IMG/VR virus record: IMGVR_UViG_3300025646_000209
Coordinates: 1 to 30,730 of that record
DNA from: a virus
Strand: one strand, 5' to 3'
DNA: 30,730 nt
Position numbers and translations under genes: made by a program. The notes below the pieces were generated by a model. It saw only the letters and a list, made by a program, of their open reading frames with translations, was not told where the DNA came from and made no database searches. Below are positions 1-8,164 of this stretch, piece after piece (position 1 is the stretch's first letter; every line of letters starts with the position of its first letter).

Positions 1-2
1 AT

Positions 3-2000
3 CATAAAAAAGATATGTTACCAGCAAAAACTGGTTGGTTCTTAAACAGAAAATCTGAAGATAATAAAGATGGAGAAAAACTATTCCGTCTTGTTTCTCT
101 TCATGAAGGTGAATGGTTGCAAGCTGGATATCAAGTTGCTATCAAAGACTTGACACTTGGAAATGATGTTGAGCCAAATTCAACATTTACACTTGAAATA
201 CAAGATAAGCACGGAAATGCAGTTGAGCAATTCTCAGGTCTTAATTTAGATCCTTCATCAGAAAAATATATTGCAAAAGCAATTGGTGACCAATATCTTT
301 CTTGGGATGCAACAAACACAAAATACAATGTTCGAGGAGAATACACAAACAAATCAAATTATGTTTATGTTGAAATGGCATCTGCTGTTACTTCTCAGCA
401 ATTAGAAGACGCTCATGCTCTTCCTGTTGGATGTCTTGGTCCTTTAAGACCAAAAGGATTTTCAATTGTAAGTGGTTCACAAGTTGTTGCTAAAGCTGTT
501 ACTCCTTTATCTGGTAACACAGCATATGCTCACGCATCAGTTGTGGCTAATGCTAATGTGCCTCATGCTGGTGGAGATGCTAATATTTTTGCTAATGTTC
601 CTGAAGCATTCTCAGGTTCTTTTGTGTTCCCATCTTTAAGACTCACAGTAGAAAACGCCAATTCAAATGGAAAGAACTTTGCAAAAACAGATTTCCAAGG
701 TGTTCGTCACCATAGAGCGACAGCAACAACAAGAGACGACTCTTTCATTGATTTGGTAAGAGTTCTTCCCGGCAATGCAACACTTAATTTAAATCATCAC
801 TTGGGCGAAAATGAATCACTTCCTGCTTCTCATGAGTATTCTTATATATTCTCTCTTGATGATGTTGTACAAAGCAATACCAATTCAAATGAATATTATT
901 ACGAATCAGGTTCTTATGATGCTGGTACTTCTTATTCAAAAGCTCAAGGTTCAATTAAAAACCTTTTCCAAGACAAAGTTCGTCAATTTAGAGTCCCTTT
1001 CTTTGGAGGACATGATGGATTAGATCTTAAAGAAGTTGAGCCATTCTCAAATAAAAACTTGACAGATAAAACAAGACAAGAATCTTATGCTTATAATTCT
1101 ATTTTCAAAGCTCTTGAGTCAGTTCAAGATCCCGAGGTCGTTGAATATAATGTTCTTGCAATCCCAGGTATCACACACACAGATGTTACTGATGAGGTTT
1201 TAAGAGTTGCAGCTGAAAGAAAAGATCACTTGGCTATTATCGATATCGAAGGCGGTTACAAGCCTGCTTATGAATCTAATGGTTCTGTTACCACTGGTGG
1301 TATCAATGGAACAATTACTTCTCTTGAAGGAAGAAAATTGAATACATCTTATGCAGCTGCTTATTATCCCTGGGTACGTTTAAGAGATAGAATAGGCGGC
1401 CAAAATGACGTATTGTACGTGCCTCCATCGGTTGCTGCAATTGGTGCCCTAGCTAAGTCTGACAAAGCTTCAGATTTATGGTTTGCACCCGCAGGATTCA
1501 ATCGTGGTGGTATCAACGAACTTGGTGGATCTCAAGGTCCAATTATAACAGGAACTTGGGAGCACTTAACAAAAGATGATCGCGACGACTTGTATCAAAA
1601 CAATATCAATCCAATTGCAAGATTTCCTTCAATGGATCAAATTGTAATCTTTGGACAAAAGACACTTCAACAAACAGATTCTGCTCTTAACAGAATTAAT
1701 GTTAGAAGATTGTTGATTTTCCTTAAATACAGAATTGGACTTATCGCTGATACTATTTTGTTTGATCAAAATGTAAGCACCACTTGGAATCGTTTTAAGT
1801 CAAGAGCAGAAAGAGAATTGGTTGATGTTCAAAATAGATTGGGAATATCTGAGTTTAAATTAGTTCTTGATGAAAAAACAACAACACAAGACTTGGTAGA
1901 TAGAAACATCATGTATGCTAAGATATTTATCAAGCCTACGAGATCAATAGAGTTTATTGCAGTTGACTTTATTATCTCAAGATCTGGTGTAGAATTCTAA
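3..2000 (+). CDS. Contractile tail sheath protein (5' truncated by window edge)
   Basis: The protein is the contractile tail sheath, the outer tail cylinder that shortens to drive the tube through the host envelope. The reading frame is open from the first complete codon at base 3 with no stop or ribosome binding site before the first ATG at 15, so the N-terminus probably lies upstream of the window. The visible part is about 665 residues, already the length of T4 gp18 (659). The strongest family feature is the C-terminal segment 'LNRINVRRLLIFLKYRI', matching the conserved 'INVRRL' stretch of sheath proteins that locks neighbouring subunits, followed by the usual terminal beta region. Before it come 'WVRLRDRIGG' and 'VYVPPS'-like strands of the conserved sheath core. 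The two tube proteins follow at once, as in T4 (gp18-gp19). Family assignment is firm; the true start is not visible. Confidence 0.93.
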   Translation, partial: HKKDMLPAKTGWFLNRKSEDNKDGEKLFRLVSLHEGEWLQAGYQVAIKDLTLGNDVEPNSTFTLEIQDKHGNAVEQFSGLNLDPSSEKYIAKAIGDQYLSWDATNTKYNVRGEYTNKSNYVYVEMASAVTSQQLEDAHALPVGCLGPLRPKGFSIVSGSQVVAKAVTPLSGNTAYAHASVVANANVPHAGGDANIFANVPEAFSGSFVFPSLRLTVENANSNGKNFAKTDFQGVRHHRATATTRDDSFIDLVRVLPGNATLNLNHHLGENESLPASHEYSYIFSLDDVVQSNTNSNEYYYESGSYDAGTSYSKAQGSIKNLFQDKVRQFRVPFFGGHDGLDLKEVEPFSNKNLTDKTRQESYAYNSIFKALESVQDPEVVEYNVLAIPGITHTDVTDEVLRVAAERKDHLAIIDIEGGYKPAYESNGSVTTGGINGTITSLEGRKLNTSYAAAYYPWVRLRDRIGGQNDVLYVPPSVAAIGALAKSDKASDLWFAPAGFNRGGINELGGSQGPIITGTWEHLTKDDRDDLYQNNINPIARFPSMDQIVIFGQKTLQQTDSALNRINVRRLLIFLKYRIGLIADTILFDQNVSTTWNRFKSRAERELVDVQNRLGISEFKLVLDEKTTTQDLVDRNIMYAKIFIKPTRSIEFIAVDFIISRSGVEF

Positions 2001-2009
2001 TCTACACCA
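1985..2009 (+). terminator. Stem-loop spanning the sheath stop codon
   Basis: A perfect 9-bp inverted repeat (1985-1993 with 2001-2009, TGGTGTAGA/TCTACACCA) with a 7-nt loop contains the sheath TAA (1998-2000). No T-run follows, so it is not a standard intrinsic terminator. It could be a partial terminator, an RNA 3'-end stabiliser, or a way to separate expression of sheath and tube. A weak CTATT/AATAG repeat follows directly. Confidence 0.45.
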
Positions 2010-2044
2010 CTATTTAATAATAGAATTTACAGGAGAAATAAATT

Positions 2045-2596
2045 ATGACATTTTGGAGTTCACCAGCCGCTGATCCTAAAAGAAAATATAGATTTTTGGT
2101 TAGACTTTTCAATCAAGAAATAGCTTGGTACGTTAAATCTGTTACAGCACCATCTTATGAAATCACATCAATTGAACACGCTTTTTCAGATCACGTATTC
2201 AATTTTCCCGGAAAAATCAAATGGTCTGATGTTGAAGTAACTCTTGTTGACCCAGCTGGTGATAATGATGTTGTTCACAAGACACTTTCTTTGATCCAAG
2301 CAGCAGGATATGAAATTCCAAAATTTGGTGAATTGGATAATGCATTTAAAACATTTACTAAAGCTTCTCTTGTTGGAAACAATGGAGAACTTTCAATTGA
2401 AACACAAGACGCTGAGGGAAATACTGTTGAAAAGTGGACACTTCACAATGCTTTCATTACAAACGTAAAGTTTGGAGATTTTGATTATAGTTCAGAAGAT
2501 ATGAGAGAAATTTCATTGTCATTTAAATACGATTGGGCATCTTGCGAATTTAAAAACGGTGCGAAAGCGGGTAGTGATTTCTTCACTAATGGATAA
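2045..2596 (+). CDS. Tail tube protein (T4 gp19-like)
   Basis: This is the probable major tail tube subunit, which stacks in hexameric rings around the tape measure inside the sheath. At 183 residues it is close to T4 gp19 (163). Visible family features are the N-terminal strand pair with 'FLVRLFNQEIAWYVKSV' (the usual 'F.v.i.g....V..v..P' opening), the middle strand 'KIKWSDVEVTLVDP', and the closing 'ITNVKFGDFDYSSEDMREI', which corresponds to the conserved end 'p..i.fg..dys....eisvtf'. The start follows an AGGAG site 8 nt upstream. It sits directly after the sheath gene and before a related paralogue, the expected sheath-tube order. The two tube-like genes cannot be assigned to 'main tube' and 'special tube' roles with certainty, but this shorter one best fits the main tube. 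Confidence 0.88.
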   Translation: MTFWSSPAADPKRKYRFLVRLFNQEIAWYVKSVTAPSYEITSIEHAFSDHVFNFPGKIKWSDVEVTLVDPAGDNDVVHKTLSLIQAAGYEIPKFGELDNAFKTFTKASLVGNNGELSIETQDAEGNTVEKWTLHNAFITNVKFGDFDYSSEDMREISLSFKYDWASCEFKNGAKAGSDFFTNG

Positions 2597-2609
2597 CACA
2601 GAGGTTTAA

Positions 2610-3320
2610 ATGTCTTTTTGGACAAGTCCGGATATGAAAATATTGCCAAAGTTTAGGTTTTCCTTGAACTTTGGCGGTATTATTTGGTGGGTAAAGACAG
2701 CACAATTTCCAAAATTATCACAAGAGAAGCAAGAAATTCAAACAGGATTTGGCGGTAACGCAGTATACAAGCCAGGACCGACTAAGTGGCAGCCAATAAC
2801 AGTTACATTTGCTGATGTTATGATTCCACAAACAACAGATATAACAACAAGAGATATGTCTACACAAATGTTTTGGTTTGGGATGGCTAATATTCTCGAC
2901 GACCACCAACAAAAATCTGGACTTTTAATTTCTCGAGGAAATGGTGTTTATAATGAAGGCTTTGTTGAAACGTGGTTGGATGGCGTTCTTATCCAATCTG
3001 GTGGAAAATTAAATAAAATTGAAATCGAAAGACATTATCAAAAAGAATATGATGCTAATGAGAAGTGGATTATAGAAAATATCTTGATATCTGAAATTGA
3101 TTTTGGTGGTGGAGATTACAGCTCTGATGAATTAAATGAAATTTCAATTACTTTTTCATATGACATTGCAAGACCAGAGACAACTGATGAAGCGTCTCCA
3201 TTTTTCCAAACTGGTGAAGCAAGCACAGGATTACAACTAGAAAAGAAAGAAAAAATTAGAAATAGAGTTAATCAAAGACAACCAAAAAACCAACCAAAAC
3301 ATCAAGCTAGCTTAGAATAG
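2610..3320 (+). CDS. Second tail-tube-like protein (paralogue)
   Basis: This 236-residue protein is clearly related to the preceding tube protein. Both begin with 'M(S/T)FW(T/S)SP', share the strand ending in 'WWVK' or 'WYVK', and share the C-terminal 'ISEIDFGGGDYSSDELNEI' pattern (compare 'DFDYSSEDMREI'). It differs by an insertion around residues 75-105 and a charged, Lys/Arg/Gln-rich tail of about 40 residues after the conserved core. Tandem tube paralogues are usual where a phage needs a distinct ring at one end of the tube, such as a tube initiator or terminator, so this may be a tube end protein or a minor tube component. That role is inference; membership of the gp19-like family is seen in the sequence. 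The gap to the first tube gene is only 13 nt. Confidence 0.8.
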   Translation: MSFWTSPDMKILPKFRFSLNFGGIIWWVKTAQFPKLSQEKQEIQTGFGGNAVYKPGPTKWQPITVTFADVMIPQTTDITTRDMSTQMFWFGMANILDDHQQKSGLLISRGNGVYNEGFVETWLDGVLIQSGGKLNKIEIERHYQKEYDANEKWIIENILISEIDFGGGDYSSDELNEISITFSYDIARPETTDEASPFFQTGEASTGLQLEKKEKIRNRVNQRQPKNQPKHQASLE

Positions 3321-3328
3321 GAGTAAAA

Positions 3329-4153
3329 ATGAGCAGAAACAACAATGATAGAATCGGGCCTCCGGTTGAGCCCGCACAACAGCCAACCGAAAACCCATTA
3401 TTAAACTTTGTTAAGCCGACATTATTTGTCGATCTTCCTTCAAAAGGAAAAGGATATCCCGAAGGTCATCCTTTGAAAGATCAAGAAGTAATTGAAGTTT
3501 TTCAAATGACAGCAAAAGACGAAGATATTTTAACATCTGAATCTTTAATAAAGAAAGGAATTGTACTTGATCGTTTTATCCAAAATATCTTGGTGGACAA
3601 ATCAATTCAACTTGATTCTATTTTGATTGGAGACAAAAACGCTATTCTTATAGACTCAAGAATAACAGGATACGGTCCAGACTATAATACAGAAATTGTA
3701 TGTCCTTCTTGTTTCACTAAAAATCAAGTAACATATGATTTAAACGATAAATCAATTCATTATGGATCTTCTTTGGAACCAAACGAAAAAGGTCTTTATG
3801 AATTAAAATTGCCACAATCTGGTGTTACTCTAGAAATTAAACAATTAACCTCAAAAGAAGAGCGTTTAATTGTGGAAAGAATGACAGATTCTAAAAAGAA
3901 GAAAAAAGATGAATCAACAGTAACAGACCAATACAAACTAATGGTTGTTTCAGCTAATGGTGTCCAAGACAAAGGAATGGTTAATCAATTTATTGATCTT
4001 ATGCCTCTTAAAGATTCTTTAACTCTTAAAAAGTTTTACAAAGAAATCTCTCCAAATGTTGAGTTGAAATTTGACTTTGCATGCAAATCTTGTGGTTATG
4101 AACAAGAATTGGAGGTGCCGCTTGGAGCGGAGTTTTTTTGGCCTAAACAATGA
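3329..4153 (+). CDS. T4 gp26-like baseplate/tail assembly protein with zinc ribbon
   Basis: This 274-residue protein resembles the T4 gp26 'T4 base plate protein' family found in many myoviruses next to the tape measure gene. After a low-complexity N-terminus (Pro/Gln/Asn, about 30 residues) comes 'LFVDLPSKGKGYPEGHPL', typical of this family, then 'MTAKDEDILTS'. Two Cys pairs, C125-x2-C128 and C252-x2-C255, can form one zinc ribbon split by a helical insertion. Its position between tube and tape measure genes equals that of the tail assembly chaperones of other tailed phages, which bind the tape measure during tail assembly. The last codons run over seven T residues, which may divert some ribosomes into the following small frame. 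Family call is good; whether it is a hub structural part or an assembly chaperone is uncertain. Confidence 0.72.
   Translation: MSRNNNDRIGPPVEPAQQPTENPLLNFVKPTLFVDLPSKGKGYPEGHPLKDQEVIEVFQMTAKDEDILTSESLIKKGIVLDRFIQNILVDKSIQLDSILIGDKNAILIDSRITGYGPDYNTEIVCPSCFTKNQVTYDLNDKSIHYGSSLEPNEKGLYELKLPQSGVTLEIKQLTSKEERLIVERMTDSKKKKKDESTVTDQYKLMVVSANGVQDKGMVNQFIDLMPLKDSLTLKKFYKEISPNVELKFDFACKSCGYEQELEVPLGAEFFWPKQ
4125..4140 (+). other. Probable programmed frameshift site (T7 run, +1 or -2)
   Basis: The gp26-like frame reads GAG TTT TTT TGG, i.e. seven T (4133-4139), five codons before its stop. A +1 slip of the Phe tRNA from TTT (4136-4138) to TTT (4137-4139), or a -2 slip, enters the gp51-like frame, which is open to 4328 and lacks a good start of its own. 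Purine-rich GGAG and GGAG-like bases (4125-4132) lie immediately 5' of the T-run, as the internal SD-like sequence does in the bacterial prfB +1 site. Transcriptional slippage on the T-run would also do it. Inferred from sequence only. Confidence 0.5.
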
Positions 4154-4328
4154 ATATTCTAAACAATTGTATGAACAAATATTTCTTATGAAACATTATG
4201 GCGGTTGGTCTTTTATCGAAGTTTACAATTTGCCCGTTGGATTAAGAAATTGGTTTTACCAAAGATTGGTTCAACAATATGAAGAAGAAAACAAAGCCGC
4301 CGAAAAGGCATCAAAGAAGACCCGATAA
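4134..4328 (+). CDS. Small gp51-like tail/baseplate assembly ORF, probably expressed by frameshift
   Basis: This short frame encodes a conserved-looking peptide containing 'MKHYGGWSFIEVYNLP' and 'LRNWFYQRLVQQYEEE', ending in a Lys-rich tail. Small proteins of this pattern follow the gp26 gene in T4-like phages and are usually annotated as baseplate hub assembly (gp51-like); I recall the pattern but cannot search it. Starts available in frame are an ATG at 4188 (46 residues) and a TTG at 4167, neither with a Shine-Dalgarno sequence, and an ATG at 4071 deep inside the upstream gene. The overlap ATG at 4150 is in another frame and stops after 13 codons. Lack of a start plus the T7 run favours expression as a C-terminal extension of the gp26-like protein. 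The stop codon sits inside the following terminator stem. Confidence 0.6.
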   Translation, partial: FFGLNNEYSKQLYEQIFLMKHYGGWSFIEVYNLPVGLRNWFYQRLVQQYEEENKAAEKASKKTR

Positions 4329-4343
4329 TAATCGGGTTTTTTT
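4321..4343 (+). terminator. Intrinsic terminator before the tape measure unit
   Basis: A perfect 6-bp stem CCCGAT/ATCGGG (4321-4326 with 4331-4336) with an AATA loop is followed by seven T (4337-4343). It overlaps the stop codon (4326-4328) of the gp51-like frame. No obvious promoter follows before the next gene, so it probably attenuates rather than fully stops transcription, lowering expression of the downstream tail genes relative to sheath and tube. Confidence 0.82.
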
Positions 4344-4378
4344 AATTAAACTACTTATTAATAAGCGAGGAACTACTA

Positions 4379-4747
4379 ATGGAACTAGACTTTACAAAAA
4401 AGAAATTATTAACCGAATCTTGGATGAGAGCATTTGCAGATTGGAACAAAACATTTCTACGTTATATGTATGGAGAAGATGTTACAATGACTGCTGATTT
4501 AAAGGCTCATCAAAGGCTCTCAGAGGACGATGAAGGCCCCAAACTAAAGTTTGTGATACGAGGAGAGGTTGAAGACGTTAAAGCCTATTCTCGAGCAATT
4601 ATGGCCGAAAAAGAATATCTTGATAATTTTATCAAGCATGGAAAAGACCATCCTCAATCTCAAAAAACAAAAGAGATGTTGGACCAAGCCGTTGGACACT
4701 TTGAACAAACAACGGGAATCACTTGGCCATTCAAAGACGAGGGATAA
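4379..4747 (+). CDS. Hypothetical protein upstream of the tape measure gene
   Basis: This 122-residue, mostly helical, charged protein is not one I recognise. Notable stretches are 'LTESWMRAFADWNKTFLRYMYG', a flexible acidic middle ('RLSEDDEGPKLKFVIRGEV'), and a helical second half with 'AYSRAIMAEKEYLDNFIKHG'. The ATG at 4379 has a GCGAGG ribosome site 8 nt upstream and comes just after the terminator. The stop is only 3 nt before the tape measure start, so the two are translationally linked. A small acidic helical protein next to a tape measure suggests a tail assembly or tape-measure-binding role, but this rests on position alone. Confidence 0.6.
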   Translation: MELDFTKKKLLTESWMRAFADWNKTFLRYMYGEDVTMTADLKAHQRLSEDDEGPKLKFVIRGEVEDVKAYSRAIMAEKEYLDNFIKHGKDHPQSQKTKEMLDQAVGHFEQTTGITWPFKDEG

Positions 4748-4750
4748 TAG

Positions 4751-7210
4751 ATGTCGAATGAAAATGATGTAAAAAATGCAAAAGAAGTTACCGAACAGAA
4801 AAAAGAACATGTTGAACTTGACAGGACTTTGGACCTCTTAGCAGAAGATCGCTTAAGAAGACAAGCCAAAGAAGCTAGAAATAGAAAAGACAAGATTGAT
4901 GATATGAGATTAGAACTTTCCACCATGGAACAGTTCGGCATGATGCGTGATGCAGAAATAAGACAGCAAGAAATAATTTTAGAAGAGATGAGAAAAATAG
5001 AAGATCTTCAAAAAAGTATTTCCAATATGAAACAAAAAGGCATCACAGAAGGACAAGAACTTCTTAAACTTGAAAATCAATTAACAAAGGAAATAACTAA
5101 GTTTAATGGAGAATTCGAAGAAGTTAATTTAACTGTTGAAAATCTCAACGAAAAATTAGACAAACAAGATGATATAGTAGATAAACTAAAAGAAAATGTA
5201 TCAGAATATGATGATATTCTTGGAGGAATTGCATCAAAGATTGGACTTGGAAACTCAAAACTCTTGAAAACTGTTCAAGGTTGGACAAATATCGGAAAGA
5301 AAATTGCATCTTCAAAAGAAGAACAAGAGAAGTTTGCTAAAGCAGCAAAGCAAATGTTCTCTGCTCAAAATATTGCCGCTTCTATTTTGGAGTCTTACGT
5401 TGGACTAGCCTTGCAAATTGATGCTGCTGGTGCAAAAATGGCTGCTGCGACAGGTGCTGGAACTAAGTTTCAAGATGTTTTATCAGATGTTAAGCTTGAA
5501 GGTTACGAAATGGGAAGATCCATGGAGAACACTTCTCAAGCTCTTTTAGCTTTCAATGATAATCTTATCGGAATGAACGATATGTCATTTGAATCAGTAA
5601 AACAGCTTGGAGCAATGGGAGCTGACTTTCAAAGACTTGGTGTTTCAGGTCAAGAGTTTACACAAACCCTAAATATAATGACCAAATCAATGGGTGTGTC
5701 TAATAAACAAGCTGCCGAGTTAACTCAAGAACTTGCAATGATCGGGACTAATATTGGTCTATCTTCACAAAGAATGATAAAAGACTTTTCAGCTGCTTCG
5801 TCAGTTCTTGCTGCACAAGGAACAAAGTCAATAAAGATATTCAAGAATTTAGCTGCTGCTGCAAGAAACTCTGGTGTTGAAATGTCAGAATTACTTGGAA
5901 TTGCACAGAAATTTGACACATTTGCGGATGCTGCTGAAACAACAGCAAAACTTAATGCTGTTCTTGGGTCTCAAATGTCAGCAACAAGAATGTTAATGAT
6001 GGATGAAGACAAAAGAATTGAACAAATTATTAAATCTGTTCAAGCATCTGGGCAACAGTTCTCTCAAATGGATAGGTTCACTCAAAAAGCTATTGCAAAT
6101 GCCGCTGGAATATCTGATATGGCTAAAGCAAACCAGATATTCGGCATGTCTCTTGGAGCTTACAGAAGATCACAAAAAGAAATGAACAAACAAGCTGATA
6201 TTCAACAAAAGTTTGCTGATGCTGTTAAAGCTACTATACCATTGCAAGAAAAGTTTGCAAATGCGATTCAATCTATTGTTGCAAACAAGCAATTTATGGG
6301 ATTTTTAGAATATGCTATTGATTTGATTGAAAAATTTGCTACTGGTATTGCTTGGATCAATACTTACACTGGTGGGTTGATCCCTATTCTTGTATTGTTC
6401 GGTGGTGCTTGGGCATTTTTAAGCGGTACGATTGGTCCACTTTTGGCATTATTTGGACCTTTAACAGCTGGTTTATTTGGAGCAGGAGAGGCTGCTGTTG
6501 TAGCTGGGTCTCAAATGCCAGCAGCTGCTGGTGGAATAGCAGCTGCTATAGAAATAATTGCCGCAGCTGCTTTAACGGGTGCTGCTGGAATTGGTGTGTT
6601 GGTTTTAGCTGCTATAGGAATTGGTGCTGCTATTGGTGTTGCGGCATTTGGTATTTCTTATCTTGTTAAAGCTTTTGGAGGCCTTGGAGAATCTGCATTG
6701 CCAGCTGCACTTGGACTATTTGCTTTTGGCTATGCTCTAGCAGCAATAATTCCTGCATTAGTTGCTGTTCAAACTGTTGGAGGAGGTGCTATTGCTTTGA
6801 TACTATTATTAGGTCTTGCGATGGGAGGAGTGGCTTATGCTGTTGATATGGTAGCTTCAAGTTTATCTTCAATGTTCAAAGAGTTGAATTTATTTGCTTC
6901 GGCAATGCTTGATGGAGCTTTTGATAATGTTTATCTATTAGCGGAGGGAATAAAAGATGCTTCTGCTGCTTTAGAAGGCTTGGGAAATCAAAAGAAAATT
7001 GAACTAATGACAACATTGAATTCAATGGCGACAATTGCATCAGGTGGAAAGTATATAGCAGGACAAGCCGCAGGCGCATCTGCAAGTTATTCTTTAAGCA
7101 ATACGTTTAATCCAAGTTACAGTATTAACAACTCATTTGGAAACTTGAAACTAGTTCTTGCAGATGGAACACAACTTGATGCTTACATTCATAATGTAAT
7201 GCAACAATAA
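4751..7210 (+). CDS. Tail tape measure protein
   Basis: This 819-residue protein is the tail length ruler that fills the tube before DNA ejection. Residues 1-150 are highly charged coiled coil (Lys/Glu/Gln heptads). The middle (about 190-530) is helical and Ala/Met/Gln-rich with repeated 'GMSLGAYRRSQKEM'-like amphipathic segments. Residues about 540-710 form a long Gly/Ala/Ile-rich hydrophobic region with at least four candidate membrane-spanning stretches, common in tape measures that may contact the inner membrane on ejection. The C-terminus is Ser/Asn-rich beta. It is the longest coiled-coil plus hydrophobic ORF in the tail block and follows the assembly-chaperone-like genes, the standard arrangement. 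It is larger than T4 gp29 (590), so the tail could be longer than T4's if the usual length rule holds. Confidence 0.85.
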   Translation: MSNENDVKNAKEVTEQKKEHVELDRTLDLLAEDRLRRQAKEARNRKDKIDDMRLELSTMEQFGMMRDAEIRQQEIILEEMRKIEDLQKSISNMKQKGITEGQELLKLENQLTKEITKFNGEFEEVNLTVENLNEKLDKQDDIVDKLKENVSEYDDILGGIASKIGLGNSKLLKTVQGWTNIGKKIASSKEEQEKFAKAAKQMFSAQNIAASILESYVGLALQIDAAGAKMAAATGAGTKFQDVLSDVKLEGYEMGRSMENTSQALLAFNDNLIGMNDMSFESVKQLGAMGADFQRLGVSGQEFTQTLNIMTKSMGVSNKQAAELTQELAMIGTNIGLSSQRMIKDFSAASSVLAAQGTKSIKIFKNLAAAARNSGVEMSELLGIAQKFDTFADAAETTAKLNAVLGSQMSATRMLMMDEDKRIEQIIKSVQASGQQFSQMDRFTQKAIANAAGISDMAKANQIFGMSLGAYRRSQKEMNKQADIQQKFADAVKATIPLQEKFANAIQSIVANKQFMGFLEYAIDLIEKFATGIAWINTYTGGLIPILVLFGGAWAFLSGTIGPLLALFGPLTAGLFGAGEAAVVAGSQMPAAAGGIAAAIEIIAAAALTGAAGIGVLVLAAIGIGAAIGVAAFGISYLVKAFGGLGESALPAALGLFAFGYALAAIIPALVAVQTVGGGAIALILLLGLAMGGVAYAVDMVASSLSSMFKELNLFASAMLDGAFDNVYLLAEGIKDASAALEGLGNQKKIELMTTLNSMATIASGGKYIAGQAAGASASYSLSNTFNPSYSINNSFGNLKLVLADGTQLDAYIHNVMQQ

Positions 7211-7225
7211 TAAAGGAAAAATAAA

Positions 7226-7816
7226 ATGGGTGGTAGTCTTTTAAAAACTTTTGGCAATCAAACAGATCAACAGGTTCATGTCTATTCCTTTGCAAGAAAT
7301 AAAATATGGTCATTTACTGGTGACATTCAATCCTTTAGTGATAGTTATTCTGCAAATATAAACCAAGAAGCAGTTTATGGAAGAATTGATCAGATAAAAA
7401 CTTATTCCGGAACAACTCGAGAAATATCATTTAGTATCAAGATAGAGTCAGAAACACAAACATCTGATTTCTTTACACAAGTAAAACTTATGGCTTCAAC
7501 TATGTATCCTGTTTATGATACTGGTAATGTACTAATAGATAGACCAAACATTCTAAAAGCTCCTCCATTGTATGCAGTTAAATGTAGTCCATTACTTGTT
7601 GGAGGCTATGAAGTCCTCTCAGAAAGTGATATGTTGCCAGGGTTCTTTACTTCTTTTGGAATTGATTATAACACAACAGATGGTGTTGAGGTTGGAGCTG
7701 GTGAGAATGTTCCTAGAGAAATTACATTGAATTTTTCATTTTCTCCTCTGCATGATAGAATGGGTGGCTTCAACAACAATAATGGTCCAATGAGTGATAA
7801 AAGTTGGCCTTTCTAG
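7226..7816 (+). CDS. Baseplate / tail-tube junction-like structural protein
   Basis: This 196-residue, beta-rich protein lies between the tape measure and the gp53-like gene, where T4-like phages encode the proteins joining tube to baseplate (gp48, gp54). Segments such as 'TREISFSIKIESETQTSDFF', 'YAVKCSPLLVGGYEVLSE' and 'REITLNFSFSPLHDRMGG' look like the two-sheet fold shared by tube and tube-initiator proteins. The end 'PREITLNFSFSPLHD' parallels the closing strand of tube proteins ('MREISLSFKYDW'). I infer a tube initiator or junction role; no named family is certain. It has an AGGAAAA-type ribosome site and a 9-nt gap to the next gene. Confidence 0.5.
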   Translation: MGGSLLKTFGNQTDQQVHVYSFARNKIWSFTGDIQSFSDSYSANINQEAVYGRIDQIKTYSGTTREISFSIKIESETQTSDFFTQVKLMASTMYPVYDTGNVLIDRPNILKAPPLYAVKCSPLLVGGYEVLSESDMLPGFFTSFGIDYNTTDGVEVGAGENVPREITLNFSFSPLHDRMGGFNNNNGPMSDKSWPF

Positions 7817-7825
7817 GAGATAAGC

Positions 7826-8164
7826 ATGTCAAGATACAATTCAAGAAATAAAGTTATTAACGACACAGAAGAATACAGAACAGACGAGATATTTGAAGAT
7901 CGCGGAGTTCAACAGATAACTCAATATCAAACTCCTCAATTTAAAAGATTGACCGAGGTTGAGTACAATAGAGTTCCATTTCAAAGATATTATTGGAAAA
8001 ATGGAGATCGCTTTTGGAAGCTTGCAGCAAAGTTTTATGGAGACAAAACAAAATGGTGGGTTATTGCCGGATTTAACTTTATTCCAACAGAAGCGGAAGT
8101 TGAAGAGGGACAAGAGATAAGAATACCAACTAACCTTTCAATTGTAATGGGATTATTTACATGA
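7826..8164 (+). CDS. Baseplate wedge protein, T4 gp53-like with LysM-type domain
   Basis: This is a 112-residue protein with a charged N-terminal 50 residues and a C-terminal LysM-like domain. The core 'YYWKNGDRFWKLAAKFYGD' followed by 'KWWVIAGFN' and 'EGQEIRIP' has the LysM order: G-D-t-l-w-x-l-A-x-x-y-y-g, W-x-x-I-x-x-x-N, G-x-x-l-x-I-P. T4 gp53 and the small baseplate LysM proteins of other contractile tails have this architecture and staple wedge subunits together. It overlaps the next, hub-like gene by 4 nt (ATGA), consistent with coordinated synthesis of baseplate parts. Because it sits inside the tail block and has no signal peptide, a peptidoglycan-degrading role is unlikely. Confidence 0.75.
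   Translation: MSRYNSRNKVINDTEEYRTDEIFEDRGVQQITQYQTPQFKRLTEVEYNRVPFQRYYWKNGDRFWKLAAKFYGDKTKWWVIAGFNFIPTEAEVEEGQEIRIPTNLSIVMGLFT

Noticed and set aside
1058-1110. TTGACA followed by TATAAT-like bases in the sheath gene
   Set aside because: The spacing to the nearest -10-like hexamer is about 28 bp, too long for a sigma70 promoter. A second TTGACA near 149 has no -10 at all.
6352-6669. Trp/Cys/Ser-rich frame inside the tape measure gene
   Set aside because: It is the shifted reading of Gly/Ala-rich codons in the tape measure's hydrophobic region; no start signal.
7826-8164. LysM domain read as a lysis or peptidoglycan-binding enzyme
   Set aside because: No signal peptide or catalytic domain, and the gene sits within the baseplate block with a 4-nt overlap to the hub gene, so a gp53-type structural role fits better.
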